DNA of 64,000 nt from Phoronis australis (lineage: Eukaryota > Phoronida > Phoronidae), in the NCBI GenBank assembly GCA_002633005.1, contig NMRA01000019.1:1357604-1421603 (forward strand). The letters run 5' to 3'. Position numbers and translations under genes: made by a program. Below are positions 53,901 through 64,000 of the stretch, piece by piece. The notes beneath the pieces were generated by a model, which was given only the letters and a program-made list of their open reading frames with translations, did not search any database and was not told the DNA's origin. The first letter of the stretch is position 1. Each line of letters starts with the position of its first letter.

Positions 53901-56900
53901 NNNNNNNNNNNNNNNNNNNNNNNNNNNNNNNNNNNNNNNNNNNNNNNNNNNNNNNNNNNNNNNNNNNNNNNNNNNNNNNNNNNNNNNNNNNNNNNNNNNN
54001 NNNNNNNNNNNNNNNNNNNNNNNNNNNNNNNNNNNNNNNNNNNNNNNNNNNNNNNNNNNNNNNNNNNNNNNNNNNNNNNNNNNNNNNNNNNNNNNNNNNN
54101 NNNNNNNNNNNNNNNNNNNNNNNNNNNNNNNNNNNNNNNNNNNNNNNNNNNNNNNNNNNNNNNNNNNNNNNNNNNNNNNNNNNNNNNNNNNNNNNNNNNN
54201 NNNNNNNNNNNNNNNNNNNNNNNNNNNNNNNNNNNNNNNNNNNNNNNNNNNNNNNNNNNNNNNNNNNNNNNNNNNNNNNNNNNNNNNNNNNNNNNNNNNN
54301 NNNNNNNNNNNNNNNNNNNNNNNNNNNNNNNNNNNNNNNNNNNNNNNNNNNNNNNNNNNNNNNNNNNNNNNNNNNNNNNNNNNNNNNNNNNNNNNNNNNN
54401 NNNNNNNNNNNNNNNNNNNNNNNNNNNNNNNNNNNNNNNNNNNNNNNNNNNNNNNNNNNNNNNNNNNNNNNNNNNNNNNNNNNNNNNNNNNNNNNNNTAT
54501 GTGATCAAAGCTCTTTATGCATTTTTGACCGAAAGGATTAATTATGGCATGGTGAAATGATTTATTATATGGAGTTTATCGCGTGAACGTACAAGTACTG
54601 ACCAATAAGTTCGCTCAAAAACTAGACGATTGAAGAGCGAAAATCGGTTCATTATTTGACCAACTTGTCATCTGAATATATATTTTACCCCAGCGTTTAG
54701 GCCGAGCAACCGCAACAGTGTAGATTATTTGAACACTTTCATCTTAATTGTATGTTATAAATAGTTATTACAAAAGGGGTTTTAATTATGGAATGTCGGA
54801 CACAAAGATTTCTTTTCCACACAAATTCGCCACTCATCAGGACATACACTGTCTGGTTCATGAACTCTCGTGACCTGTGGCTACAGTCAGCAGCAGCAAA
54901 ATGTAGGTCAAGGTGCTTGGTCAAGATTCTCTGGCACCATAGACTATAGATAGGGACTGCCAACTCCCGTTAGAGCGCGTTGCGCATGTCGCGGGCCACG
55001 GGACATAAGCACTAACGATGAGAGGGCGCTGCACACGCAGGATAGAAAACTTCCGGTTTTATGGAGCGGTCGTTCCCTCGTTTCAAGATTTGGTAAAGTA
55101 ATGAGTCGAATTGCTTGATTTTTTGGAGTGTTTAAGACTTGTAAAAATAAAATGCGTAAACTGTTCTCTGTCATGTCATTTAAAACATTCACAAGATAAT
55201 TCAGACATGTTATGAGTTATTAACGCCAGAAACGTCTTCAGCTGATTTTCCCGTGTTTATCATTTACACTGACTTACGCAGTCGCATCAGCTGATTTTTT
55301 TGTTGCAAGTAGTATTGATGTTTGTTTAAATTGAGTACCGTACGAATCGGCTCATAATCATGAATGAATTTGCAACAATGTTACACAATAAATATTTGTA
55401 ATTCACACACAGTTTGTTCCAGGGGGAAGGGCCAAAGGCTAACTGACATTGACACATCATTTGCAAAACTTGAGTGTCAAAAACTTGTGTGCCAAAAACT
55501 TGTATGTCAAAAACTTGCTGTCACTACTATCATAGGCCAAAAGTACATTGTAAGGCAACTTCTAAACATAACTACGATTATGCAAAATTGGTTCGATACA
55601 TGACACTTGTTGCTGTTAACGATTCCATTCCGTTCGTATCGTCAAAACATTGGTAAAGAAACTGACCAAGAGACGACAAACTATATTTCGAAAATACNGA
55701 CAAATGGAGGGGGTAACAAGAATGTCGCGCTAACAAGTGCAGCATGACCCTGTTTGCTGCTCATTCAAAATGGGCTTCGTGAATGTAATCAAAAAGGAAT
55801 CTCAATATTTTCAATAGCAGCACATCATGCTCTGCATGTCGACTGAGTTGACATATTCTCCACAGTTTCTTGGCAAGTGATACTTATGATTATGAAGGTG
55901 GGCATGCTCATTAAGACCTAATGTCTATTTCTCTGTTTCACTGTCTGAATATCCTCTAAATGTCACAAATACATAGAATATCTATAAAGTAATATGGAAC
56001 GAAGAGTTGTATCTGGAACGTGATTTTGTGAAAGTGAACTTTTCCCCCAGGACTCTTCTATGGCTTTTTAACAAAAAACTGAGCTAATCTTCAGTATCGC
56101 ATTGAACATGTCAATGTTTAATTGCCACAACAGAATCAGTGCCACTATTGAGTAGTGGAGATAACCAGCGATTGAATTGAAAACGTCAAAATTTGGAACG
56201 ACCAGTTGGCACTGTAATTTTCTTTAGCGTTTTGTGACCCCAACAGATATTCAATGTTCGAAAGGAAACTTGTATAGTATATTTTTTATAAATTAAGTTT
56301 TTGCACTTTATACACAGTGAAGGGAATTCAGTTTTAAGTGTTATATTTTTGCCTGCAGAAGAAAAAAGTTATAACATGAAATGAAACCACCAACTGAAAC
56401 AAAATACCACAAAATTTGAAATAGAGAACATAAGAGGTAAAGACTCGGGTTATGAAAGGTGTTCTGTCAGCCTTATTTTTAGTGGTTATCAGATAGCACA
56501 GAACACACAAAATAGACATTTTTCATTTTTTTATTTTCCCAGTTCCAATGAGTAAGTAACAGGGGTCTGGGATTCCCCTGCATTACTTAACAATTGGTAA
56601 GTGAAAAATGACAACACGAATATGCAATGGGATTTTTACAATAACAAACAGGAAAAAAACATAACAACATTACATTAAGTGTTGCATACATTTCTGAGAA
56701 CGAATACAAAAACACCCTTTGCATACTATGTTTTACAAAACAGAGCTGTCAGAGCAAAGCAAAATACAAATTTCACCAGAAACACTTCAATAGTCTAAAA
56801 TGGATGGTAACTTTAGCCATTTATATATATTTTTGAAATATATTTTCGAGTTTTTTAATTTTTGAAGCCTCAAAAATAGCCTTTTTTTCAGCAAATAGCA

Positions 56901-58752
56901 CCCAAAATGTTCAGGCCACAAAAATATCAAGTTTAGACAACTATATTTGGGAATCCATAGCTTACTGTGTTGCTAAAACAAGATAGAATCCTTTCATGTA
57001 GGTTAACAACATATCGTCACCAAACCACTTTTAAAATGACAAAACACTTCAAGAATTACCATGGTTCGGTGAAAATATTTCTTTTGTTCCAAAATATTTC
57101 AAAACAATTCTATAAATGAAATTGGTGTAACAAATGATTTCAAAAATAGCAAAAACCAGAAACCTAGTTGTTTCAGAGTATTTCGTCATTTATTCAAAAA
57201 TCTTTGAGGTTATACGAATTATTCTTTTTTCCCCAAGTGAGATCAATGTTTTCACAATCTTAAGTTACGCGCCATATGATCAAAATGATCATGTGCATTT
57301 TTAATTAAACAAAATTAAATTGGACAATAAAATTTCAATGAAATTTAAATCAATTTCATTCCTGTCAAATAATATAAGAATTGAGAGGCGTTGTGTTAGT
57401 GACCATCCAAAAAGAGCATACTCGTATTCTAAACGGTTTTGATGTACTGCAGCCTTGAATAAACAATTATTTTAATGCAAAATATAATTTTTTAAAAATG
57501 AAACTGATCACAGCACCACAAGGTAGAAAACATGTTACAAAATTATTTTTGAAGAAAATAGACTGAATCTATCCCCAAAACTGAAGTTAAATTGAATTTT
57601 AAAAATATTCTGTAATGTTATAATGAAAATATTTCACCAATTTGGGTCACTTTATGTAATTTAGGGAAGTTTTGACTGGTTCTGTTCAATCCATTTGACC
57701 AATCAGATTTGAGTTCAGTTTTAACCCTGGAAAGGTCTGCATGGTTCTTGGAAATGACTGAATTTACCTTTTTTTGGAAGAGTACACTTGCAGGATTTTT
57801 CCAGGTTAGAAAATGAAAAGGCACTAAATTAAAAGAAAACTACATTTTCCCATACTTTTATAAAAAAAAAAACAAATAAAAGTGTACACAGATGTTTTTA
57901 GCAGTTTGACATCAATATCGGATTTAGAGGGGGGCCAAGAGGGCTACACCCCCCCTCCTAAAATTCCCCCAGATTCCATTTGGCAGATCGGGAGTGCCAA
58001 TGTCTGAATGACAAAATCCTGGCTAATACTCTGCTCTGGTCCCCCTAACACAAAATCCTGGATCCGCCCCTGGATATACATATCATTAAAATCGGTTCAG
58101 TAACGGCCATTTAGGAAACTGAAAATTTATCCCCTTCTCAAGTGCCGCAGTACTTCGATTTTTAAAATATTCATGAATGCCCCCATTTGTTGAAACGGAT
58201 ATCAATATAAAGAAGAAAGTTTAAATAGTTCGATGGCATACTTTTCATTTTCCACCACTTTTCATCATGCTAATATATATGAGCTTCTGAAAATCATGAA
58301 AAATGGCAAAATTTCGCTCTTGCTGAATTTTTGATATATGGTAAACCATGGCTTATGTATTGTAAACATAGTGACGAATGAGAAACTGCATTTAGGTCGA
58401 TCCAAAATTCATACAAAATCACAAAATTCAAACTAAATTTCATCGTAAATGACTGAGAATTCAACTGGTGAAAAGAATTATCCGTTTAGCTCAACCTTTT
58501 CATTGGGCCAAACTCCTCGATTTGCGTGTGCTTGTGCTGAGGACGCCTGTGGTTGAACTGTGTCAGCAAGCGGGCCGATCAACAACTTGTCAAGTTAATT
58601 CCGACACGTTTCGTACCAATAATCCGATTTAAATGGCTCGCATACGCGATTTAGTTTGCATCAAACACAACAATTTAATTTCAAACTCAAAAATTTGCTT
58701 GTCGTGCGTGAAATAAAAACGAAAGTTCACCTTCGTTACTATGCTTAGCCAT
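50951..58752 (-). CDS. Candidate four-exon gene for a 90-aa protein of unknown family
   Basis: Exons in transcript order: 58731-58752, 52356-52406, 52012-52127, 51093-51176 (coding parts), giving 273 nt with start, stop and no internal stop. Phases run 1, 1, 0. Segments: MAKHSNE, (E)NDRYLGENEVGLRRKS, (V)YRTGEDAIQLSEKAMNLYAS then QLVCGEKIVTKCCFNKHM, and ILTLKQATDEYSKLLTHATD then QTRIFGF. The product looks soluble, charged and mostly helical, with three cysteines clustered in the middle and no signal peptide or membrane segment. A polyadenylation hexamer follows the stop. The gene is convergent with CLYBL, poly(A) signals about 710 bp apart. The last two exons are the most secure; the link to the distant first exon is inferred, and an extra exon could lie in the N gap. 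I do not recognise the family. Confidence 0.5.
51093..51176 (-). CDS. Unknown small protein, last coding exon
   Basis: 84 nt encoding ILTLKQATDEYSKLLTHATD, then QTRIFGF and TGA (51093-51095). The acceptor is ATCGAG with a weak pyrimidine tract. Codon content looks coding (amphipathic helix, charged/hydrophobic alternation). Confidence 0.55.
   Translation of the reverse strand: MLTLKQATDEYSKLLTHATDQTRIFGF
51485..51690. repeat. Dispersed repeat A, copy in an intron of the small gene
   Basis: Shares ATGTTCAAGTTCTGTACCAT, GCTACAAT and TTGTCCGAAATTGGAGAGAT with 16085-16320, in the same orientation on the plus strand. Confidence 0.65.
52012..52127 (-). CDS. Unknown small protein, third exon
   Basis: 116 nt encoding (V)YRTGEDAIQLSEKAMNLYAS, then QLVCGEKIVTKCCFNKHM. 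Acceptor AATGTTAG, donor ATG|GTAATC. An acceptor 7 bp further in (CTATAG) is possible but would break the frame with the preceding exon. Confidence 0.58.
52356..52406 (-). CDS. Unknown small protein, second exon
   Basis: 51 nt encoding (E)NDRYLGENEVGLRRKS plus one base. It has a strong acceptor (pyrimidine-rich TTTTTGTGCTTCTTCG before CTAG) and donor CAG|GTAAAA. Only one frame is open across it. Confidence 0.52.
53450..53600. repeat. hAT-like end with G/C runs next to the large gap
   Basis: Begins CAGTGGCGGATCTACG, the typical hAT-like terminal sequence, followed by alternating G-runs and C-runs (GGGGGGGACC, GGGGGGAGG, GCCCCCCTCCC). The other end is probably lost in the N gap that starts at 53652. 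Confidence 0.5.
53652..54497. other. Assembly gap, 846 N
   Basis: Unsequenced. Long open frames spanning it are artefacts of the Ns. Confidence 0.99.
55475..55520. repeat. 15-bp tandem repeat
   Basis: Three copies of GTCAAAAACTTGTGT-type units with single-base changes. Confidence 0.85.
56525..56600 (-). repeat. Dispersed repeat F, copy 2
   Basis: Shares TTTATTTTCCCAGTTC, GGTCTGGGATTCCC and TTACTTAACAATT with 39862-39940. Read on the minus strand it looks like a retroposon 3' end with an A-rich tail. Confidence 0.65.
57913..58074 (-). mobile_element. hAT-like MITE, copy 2
   Basis: Runs from CAATATCGGATTTAGAGG to GGATCCGCCCCTG; the latter's complement is CAGGGGCGGATCC. It is the inverted counterpart of 29428-29578 with shared interior. 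Confidence 0.72.
58731..58752 (-). CDS. Unknown small protein, candidate first coding exon
   Basis: 22 nt, ATG GCT AAG CAT AGT AAC GAA G, donor GAAG|GTGAAC. An ETS-type site (ACTTCCGGT on the minus strand) lies 3 bp upstream of the ATG, in a locally CpG-rich stretch (58480-58830), as in many housekeeping promoters. Linking it to the exon 6.3 kb away rests on matching phase alone, which one site in three would give by chance. Confidence 0.35.
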
Positions 58753-59449
58753 GAGACCGGAAGTTTTGAATCCTGCTCACGTACTTTTGCGTTAGGCCGC
58801 GAGACTTCACGAAGTCGCGAATCTCTTTACTAATATCTATGATAACACGACGTAAAAAGCTTGTATTTCACGGAAAAAGCATACGGCATTACTAATTACC
58901 ATTCTGTGAAAACTAGTCTTGCTTATTACAAAAAAGTGTCACATGAGTTGTGGCTGGCATGCGTGCTTTGTCTAAATGACAGGTGGAGTCGTTGTTTGTT
59001 TAAGTGAAGACTGAGGACGCTACTATGAGCCGAATCTGCCTTACTGTGTTGTTATCTTCGTTGTGCAAACAACAGGCATAGAAGGGGGAGGACAACCAAA
59101 GGGGCTATGGCCCTCAGTTCAATGCCAAAAATCTTCAACTCGGCCAAACTTTGTTGTAATTTTGCGTTCATATTGCAATGTCCCTACAGGTTGCAACAAG
59201 TTTTAGTCTTCACCGGTCCCCAGAAGTTTGGCGTTTGCATCGCCTCCCCCGATCACCCAGTTGTTAAATGTTTCTGATAGTGCGATCATCAACGGTAAAA
59301 AAAGCAAATATTCAAGGTCAATTGAAAACAATTCACGAAAGATAATTTTATCAAAAGCTCAGTTTATGACAGACACCAGGACAATCAAGTTGTACACAAG
59401 TAGGCCTAATAATAACGGTGTGGGCTTCATAGCAAACATACCGAGCGAC

Positions 59450-59632
59450 TGACTCTGCGGTGTAGCAAGGGGGTTCAGGTGTCCCCTTGCGTCTGCCGAA
59501 AGGGGGTGCCAAACAATTGTAGTCCAGTGAGAGCACCAAGCATCTATTAACTGGAGGTTACAGAGCTACCAACAGGGGGTGGGGAGCGCCACTTCGACTG
59601 GTGCAAGGAGGGGCTCGCTACGTCACTGGACA
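59450..59632. mobile_element. hAT-like remnant
   Basis: The right end GGGGCTCGCTACGTCACTG (complement CAGTGACGTAGCGAG) and the left GCGGTGTAGCAAGGGG form imperfect inverted ends of the CAGTGNCGTAGC type. No coding sequence inside. Confidence 0.45.
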
Positions 59633-60664
59633 CTTGATCTTGTGGCTCTTGAAGTCGAGGGTTCACTTGGTACATGTAGTTTTACCCATTCCGATGTTGA
59701 AAGTGTAGCCTCAGTTCGAACTGCTGTTGTAGGTATAGCTTCAGGATCAACTGATGTTTCAGATTCTGCAGGTACCACATCCAGATCCACGGCCACCTAA
59801 TAATGATAATTACTGCATTCCGTTAATAAGTAAAAAAATAGACCGGTGTTTTGTAACAGGCCCTGAATATTACATTTTGTACTGATTCTAGTGTGTATTG
59901 TAGATTTTAATGTCACCACCATTCTGTCTTATTTCATCAAACCTAGCTAACTGGTTCTAACATTAATCCTGATGGGCAACGCGTTAAATAAAACATTGGA
60001 AGCAGGAATGGCAATAGAACCAAGGAGACATTGCAATCGAGGAAACTAAATAAAGACATGTACGGTTTAGATCAAAACTGTACAAACTGTAACCAAAATC
60101 AAAGTTAGATTCGAGAATCACAACTTAATGGTCTGATTAAAATCATTAAGTCTGACTGAGCTCTCCGTATTTGGCTCAGTTGTGAATACAGCGAACTTCA
60201 ACTGAAAGCCATGGGTTTTAGCAGATTCGGTGCTGCAACCAGACTTATGTACATGTACTAAGTGTTTTGGTAACCTAGGCTATAGTAGTGGGTCTTTGGC
60301 TCTGGTAAGTTGAGTTGCTAAATCTGTATTCATAAACTCTGAGCAACAGCTTTCACATCCGTGGCGAACCTAGATTTAATCATAAAAGTCAACAATACTT
60401 TCTACATTCTGGTTGACCTAAGCTTCAAACGACCTCTGTGGCAGAAGTGATGCATGGCACATGACCTGAACAGCTTCGCTTGATGACTCAGCTGTATGAA
60501 TGGCTATCAGCCACAGCTGAGAAATAACCTGTGCTGTACTTAAGTCTAATTGAAGTAGTTGAAAGTTAAAGACACTCGCACTACAGAAATTGCAGCCCAA
60601 TGAGCCTGCCAAATAATCCCTTTTCAATATAGCTGTTTGGTTATAAACTTAAACGACCGGATTC

Positions 60665-61195
60665 GGTCAAGCACGCCTGCTGAAACAACTTCAGTAATGT
60701 CTCTCCAAACTGTAAATGTGGTGACCATCAATCTTATCCTCATATTTTCTTCAAATGTCCCCTCATCGAATCCCTGAGAGACTCACTCTTTCGTGCACTC
60801 AATGATAACCAATCAATTGTTAACGCTCTCAATTCTTGTAATAATATCCCTACTAGAGTTACATTATTACTGAATGGTAGTCCTAACCTTGACTTTGTTC
60901 TCAACAAATTCCTCCTAAGCAACGTTAGCAAATTTTTATGTACCGTTTATCAATATTGTTGCATCTGATTTCCCTACTTGAATCTGTAAATATTTTTGTT
61001 TTTATATACATGTATCTGTAATAGCATGTCTAAGTATTGGAATACTTATTTTAGATACTACTTAATTGTATATACCTCTATGTATATAAGTTTCATTTAT
61101 GAATTGTTTACAACCCAGATATAATGCTTCGCGGTTTCTGGGTTTGTTATTATTTCTTTGTATGTTCTGTGTATCCTTCAATAAACATATATCAC
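60665..61195 (+). mobile_element. Non-LTR retrotransposon 3' end: RT C-terminus and 3' UTR
   Basis: An open frame from about 60665 to the TGA at 60966 reads NCKCGDHQSYPHIFFKCPLI, a C-x-C-(n)-H-x4-C knuckle, then LRDSLFRALNDNQSIVNALN and LLLNGSPNLDFVLNKFLL, the layout of ORF2 C-termini in RTE/CR1-like elements. A 3' UTR follows with an ATAAA-type signal near 61181. The frame is intact over about 100 codons, so this copy is younger than the one at 7485. Confidence 0.75.
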
Positions 61196-62374
61196 AGTGA
61201 AACGCCTGCTGAAATCTGGAGTGTCATCCGGAAGGTAGTGCCATTTGGGCGAGATGTCTGCGTATTGAAACTGAACTGTAATTCAACATTCAGCGCTGCC
61301 AACTAATCACTTGAATGGCGTGATGGAATCAACGTTAAAGACTCCACTTCCGCTTCATTTTGCTTAAAACTTATTTACAACAACTGTTCTTTCAACATGA
61401 CATTTTTTTCAAATTAATCAGAGAATTTATAAGTAGTTTCTCAATTTTCTAGTCGTGCAACAACAAAATAGTCGCTACGGTTGGATGCTTCTGAACTAGT
61501 GAAAATAAACGTCTCAGGTTAACTTGTGAAACACTCGTCTATCGCTGGTGTAATTTTGCACGTCCCACTTGGTTTCACATTTTGCGCGTGAAACTTGCTG
61601 TACGAAACGCACCCTTGTTCATTGTCGCTTCTGCACCCACAATATACGGTACAAAGTAACTTCCGCACTGAACAGAGAGGAATTCCGTGCGGATTAGTCT
61701 TTACATGAACCGAAAAAAATTGCCCCTTTTACATGTACCTTATCAGCACGCAGCTGACCCACGTAAACTGATAAGGTACCAAGTGGGAGACCATCCTGGT
61801 AAGGAGCCTGAGTGCACGCGCAGTGAGAAATTATCCATTTGGTAAGTGTTGAAGTTAAAATAGTGTTGTGGTAGCTTGTATGTATAAGGCTAACAGTGAA
61901 TTTTACGTGAAAATTACGTGTAATGAGAGTTGCTCCAACGTCGATTTCTTACAGTTTTTCAGGCAACATAGCAATTCGAATGTCACATGGACGTGTCTGA
62001 CGTCTTCAAGGGGAGGGGAAAAGCCGCCACCGGCATGTCGTTTTAGGGCCGTAGGTTGATACTTTCCTAAGAAAACTGTGATTGGGCCCCTCTCTCGTAG
62101 ATTCGTGATCCGGTACTGTGCGAATGAGTTGGCCTATGTAGAGGGAAAGTGGCTTTAGTAAATACAGATCAACAGTTTGAAACATGCATATATCGGAGAG
62201 CCAATGTAGCATTAAATGGCCCTATGAAAAAGTAACCCCACACTCATTTTTACTATTAAAATGATCTCGGGTAGTTTTAAGGGAATGTCAACAATTGCCA
62301 ACCGTGATAGATGAACCTATTACCTTCCAAAACATATTACCTGTCATCAGTCCAGCGATTCCTTTAACCAACTA

Positions 62375-62465
62375 CTAAAGCAAGTATGGGCCCCCATGGA
62401 AAGCAGTGTAAACTGATGGGGCTACCCTCATTGTAAATATTACATTAATAAATAAATAAATAAGT
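62375..62465 (+). repeat. LINE-type 3' tail, copy 2
   Basis: GGAAAGCAGTGTAAACTGAT, CCTCATTGTAAATATT, then (AATA)n. Sister of 24110-24215. Confidence 0.78.
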
Positions 62466-62869
62466 TGGATTATTTGTCCTCCCTCGTTATTAGCAGCGAT
62501 TGGGTAAAGATGCTCGAGAGAGAGGAATGGCGTGCTGGTGTTGGGGCAGAGCTAGTCTCTTAGCCAGCAAAGAAAGATGACCGTGAGACACGAAAAGTGG
62601 TGCTGAATTGGGGGGAATTGCGTGTGTAATAGAAAAATTTTGTACGTGGGCAGACACCAGCGGCACACGGACGAGGACATTTGTGTCACTTGCTCTTAAT
62701 CCTCAAAAACTTTACTGCGTATATTTGGCAATCGTACTTCGACTTAATAGATGAAAAGTCCTACATGCATATACTTTTATTACTCAGATTTATAATCCAT
62801 TCCCGAGGTATTTTGTTATCCATCTACAGTGCTAATTTATTCAGTTGAGCCAGAAGTCACATGAGGGCA

Positions 62870-63120
62870 GTGTTAATACTACGCATGCGCTTTTGTTAAC
62901 GCACGGTTTAGCGCCAAAAACGCTGGTGCGCGCGTACTCAGTTTAAGGATCGCGTACTCGAAACCGCGGACCCGTGTATTCTACAACTGACCTATCACCA
63001 GCATTATGACTGACGGCTTAACTGTCCAATCAGAACGCAGCATTCTTGACACACCTTCCTCTGCGTTTCCAAGCCACCATTTTACTCGACAAACAACACG
63101 TTGTTGTGTAAAACCTATTT
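62870..63120. promoter_or_regulatory. Possible CpG-rich promoter
   Basis: Contains an NRF1-type palindrome (ACGCATGCGC, about 62880), a CCAAT box in GTCCAATCAGAAC (about 63025), several CpGs (GCGCGCGTAC, CCGCGG) and a GCCACCATTTT stretch, unlike the AT-rich surroundings. No exon can be assigned. The 126-codon minus-strand frame beside it (63115-63495) has no recognisable domain and may be chance. Confidence 0.3.
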
Positions 63121-64000
63121 CAGTCCATACCTCAAGAAATTGTGCGATAAGGATGGGGAAACGGTGTTGACATGGTGTGTGTAATTCCGAAAGCCGTTAT
63201 GCTGGACATTTAAACCGAAAAGTGATCTCGAAAGGTGTAAACGATCATGATCAAACTGTGTGAACGGCCACACGAGCAGCTGAACTTTGCAATATTGCTT
63301 GATTACTCGGTTACAATAAACACAAATGTACTTGTTCCAAGATGCGCACTTTTCATTTTTTTGGCTGTAATGTAGGACTATCTCAGATTTTGACTCCGGA
63401 GTTTCACTCGTCTGGCCGCCCTTGTCTCGGCACCGGCTGGATCTCAGCACTAGTAGGCTAGCGGTAGTCCCCGGAAATTGCTGTTTTAAGAACACCTGTA
63501 TTATTTTTCATTTATTTAGACCTAATGGACATCGTTTTGTTTCGTAGCAGAGGCACATTTTTGTTATTCATATAATCGTAAGCTGACGTTCAACTGAACT
63601 TCTCTCCCAAATTGAGGGGCACCGGATTACTTAACTCAAAGCCTTGCTCGAGCTGTTGTCACGAAAAAATAAACTGTTGAATTATTTTTGATGAGAACCT
63701 CTAGTACACAATTCGCCTTTAAAGTCAGATAGAGCTAATTTTGAAGTTGTTCAAACATGATGTTTAGATTTATGAAGATTTAAAAAAGAATTTGAGGTAT
63801 TTTTGTAAGTAGCCATTTTGCCACTGCACCAGACTTGTCATCTTTTGTAACCATACCACAGCTTAGTGGTCATGCTACATGTACGTTTAAAATTAACTGA
63901 AAGATACCTTTATGCAATGAATCTACAAAAAAATGTAAAGTTCACCGGAAAGTAGGTCTAACTTAAATGTCTTAATGGTGCAATTACGGCCAATTCCATG

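Noticed and set aside
53546-54541. 331- and 287-codon open frames
   Set aside because: Almost wholly made of N in the assembly gap.
54739-54963. Minus-strand segment reading RILTKHLDLHFAAADCS, considered as an extra exon of the small gene
   Set aside because: In the phase required by the small gene's other exons it hits a stop, so it cannot be inserted; no other gene context is available.
63115-63495. 126-codon minus-strand frame
   Set aside because: No domain, no partner exon and no conserved-looking blocks; kept only as a note beside the possible promoter.
1-64000. CRISPR arrays, operons, rRNA or bacterial contamination
   Set aside because: No regularly spaced identical repeats with unique spacers, no long intron-free genes, and all recognised genes are spliced animal genes.

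Overview
This is animal nuclear DNA: small exons with GT-AG introns, AT-rich introns and spacers, many dispersed and tandem repeats, and protein-coding exons of metazoan families. The repeat mix (tRNA-derived SINE, non-LTR retrotransposon 3' ends, a Ty3/Gypsy element, hAT-like and TTAA-flanked DNA elements) and the intron sizes suggest a marine invertebrate, possibly an invertebrate deuterostome; the species cannot be fixed from the sequence. The assembly has N gaps at 15086-15167, 35705-35712 and 53652-54497, plus single Ns.

Layout. (1) 1-23237, minus strand: 18 consecutive coding exons of a VPS13A/C-type bridge-like lipid transfer protein. They join in one uninterrupted frame (2191 nt, about 730 residues). 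The gene runs off the left edge, and its first exon, expected to the right of 23237, was not found. Its introns carry a SINE, an internally deleted Gypsy element with an intact target-site duplication, a LINE 3' end, a palindromic MITE and other repeats. (2) 23238-41760: no convincing gene, mostly repeats, with one possible promoter region near 28.7 kb. (3) 41775-50241, plus strand: a complete six-exon CLYBL gene (mitochondrial citramalyl-CoA lyase, 368 aa), preceded almost directly by a minisatellite and carrying an 830-bp TTAA-flanked element with a decayed THAP-like segment in intron 1. (4) 50951-58752, minus strand: a candidate four-exon gene for a 90-aa protein I do not recognise, convergent with CLYBL; it depends on splice-phase agreement and its first exon is the weakest part. 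(5) 58760-64000: LINE remnants, a hAT-like fragment and a CpG-rich possible promoter near 62.9-63.1 kb.

VPS13 and CLYBL are housekeeping genes (lipid transport at membrane contact sites; mitochondrial C5 metabolism) with no evident functional link. I found no CRISPR array, operon, rRNA or intact tRNA gene. The less ordinary content is the mobile-element biology and the small unidentified gene.
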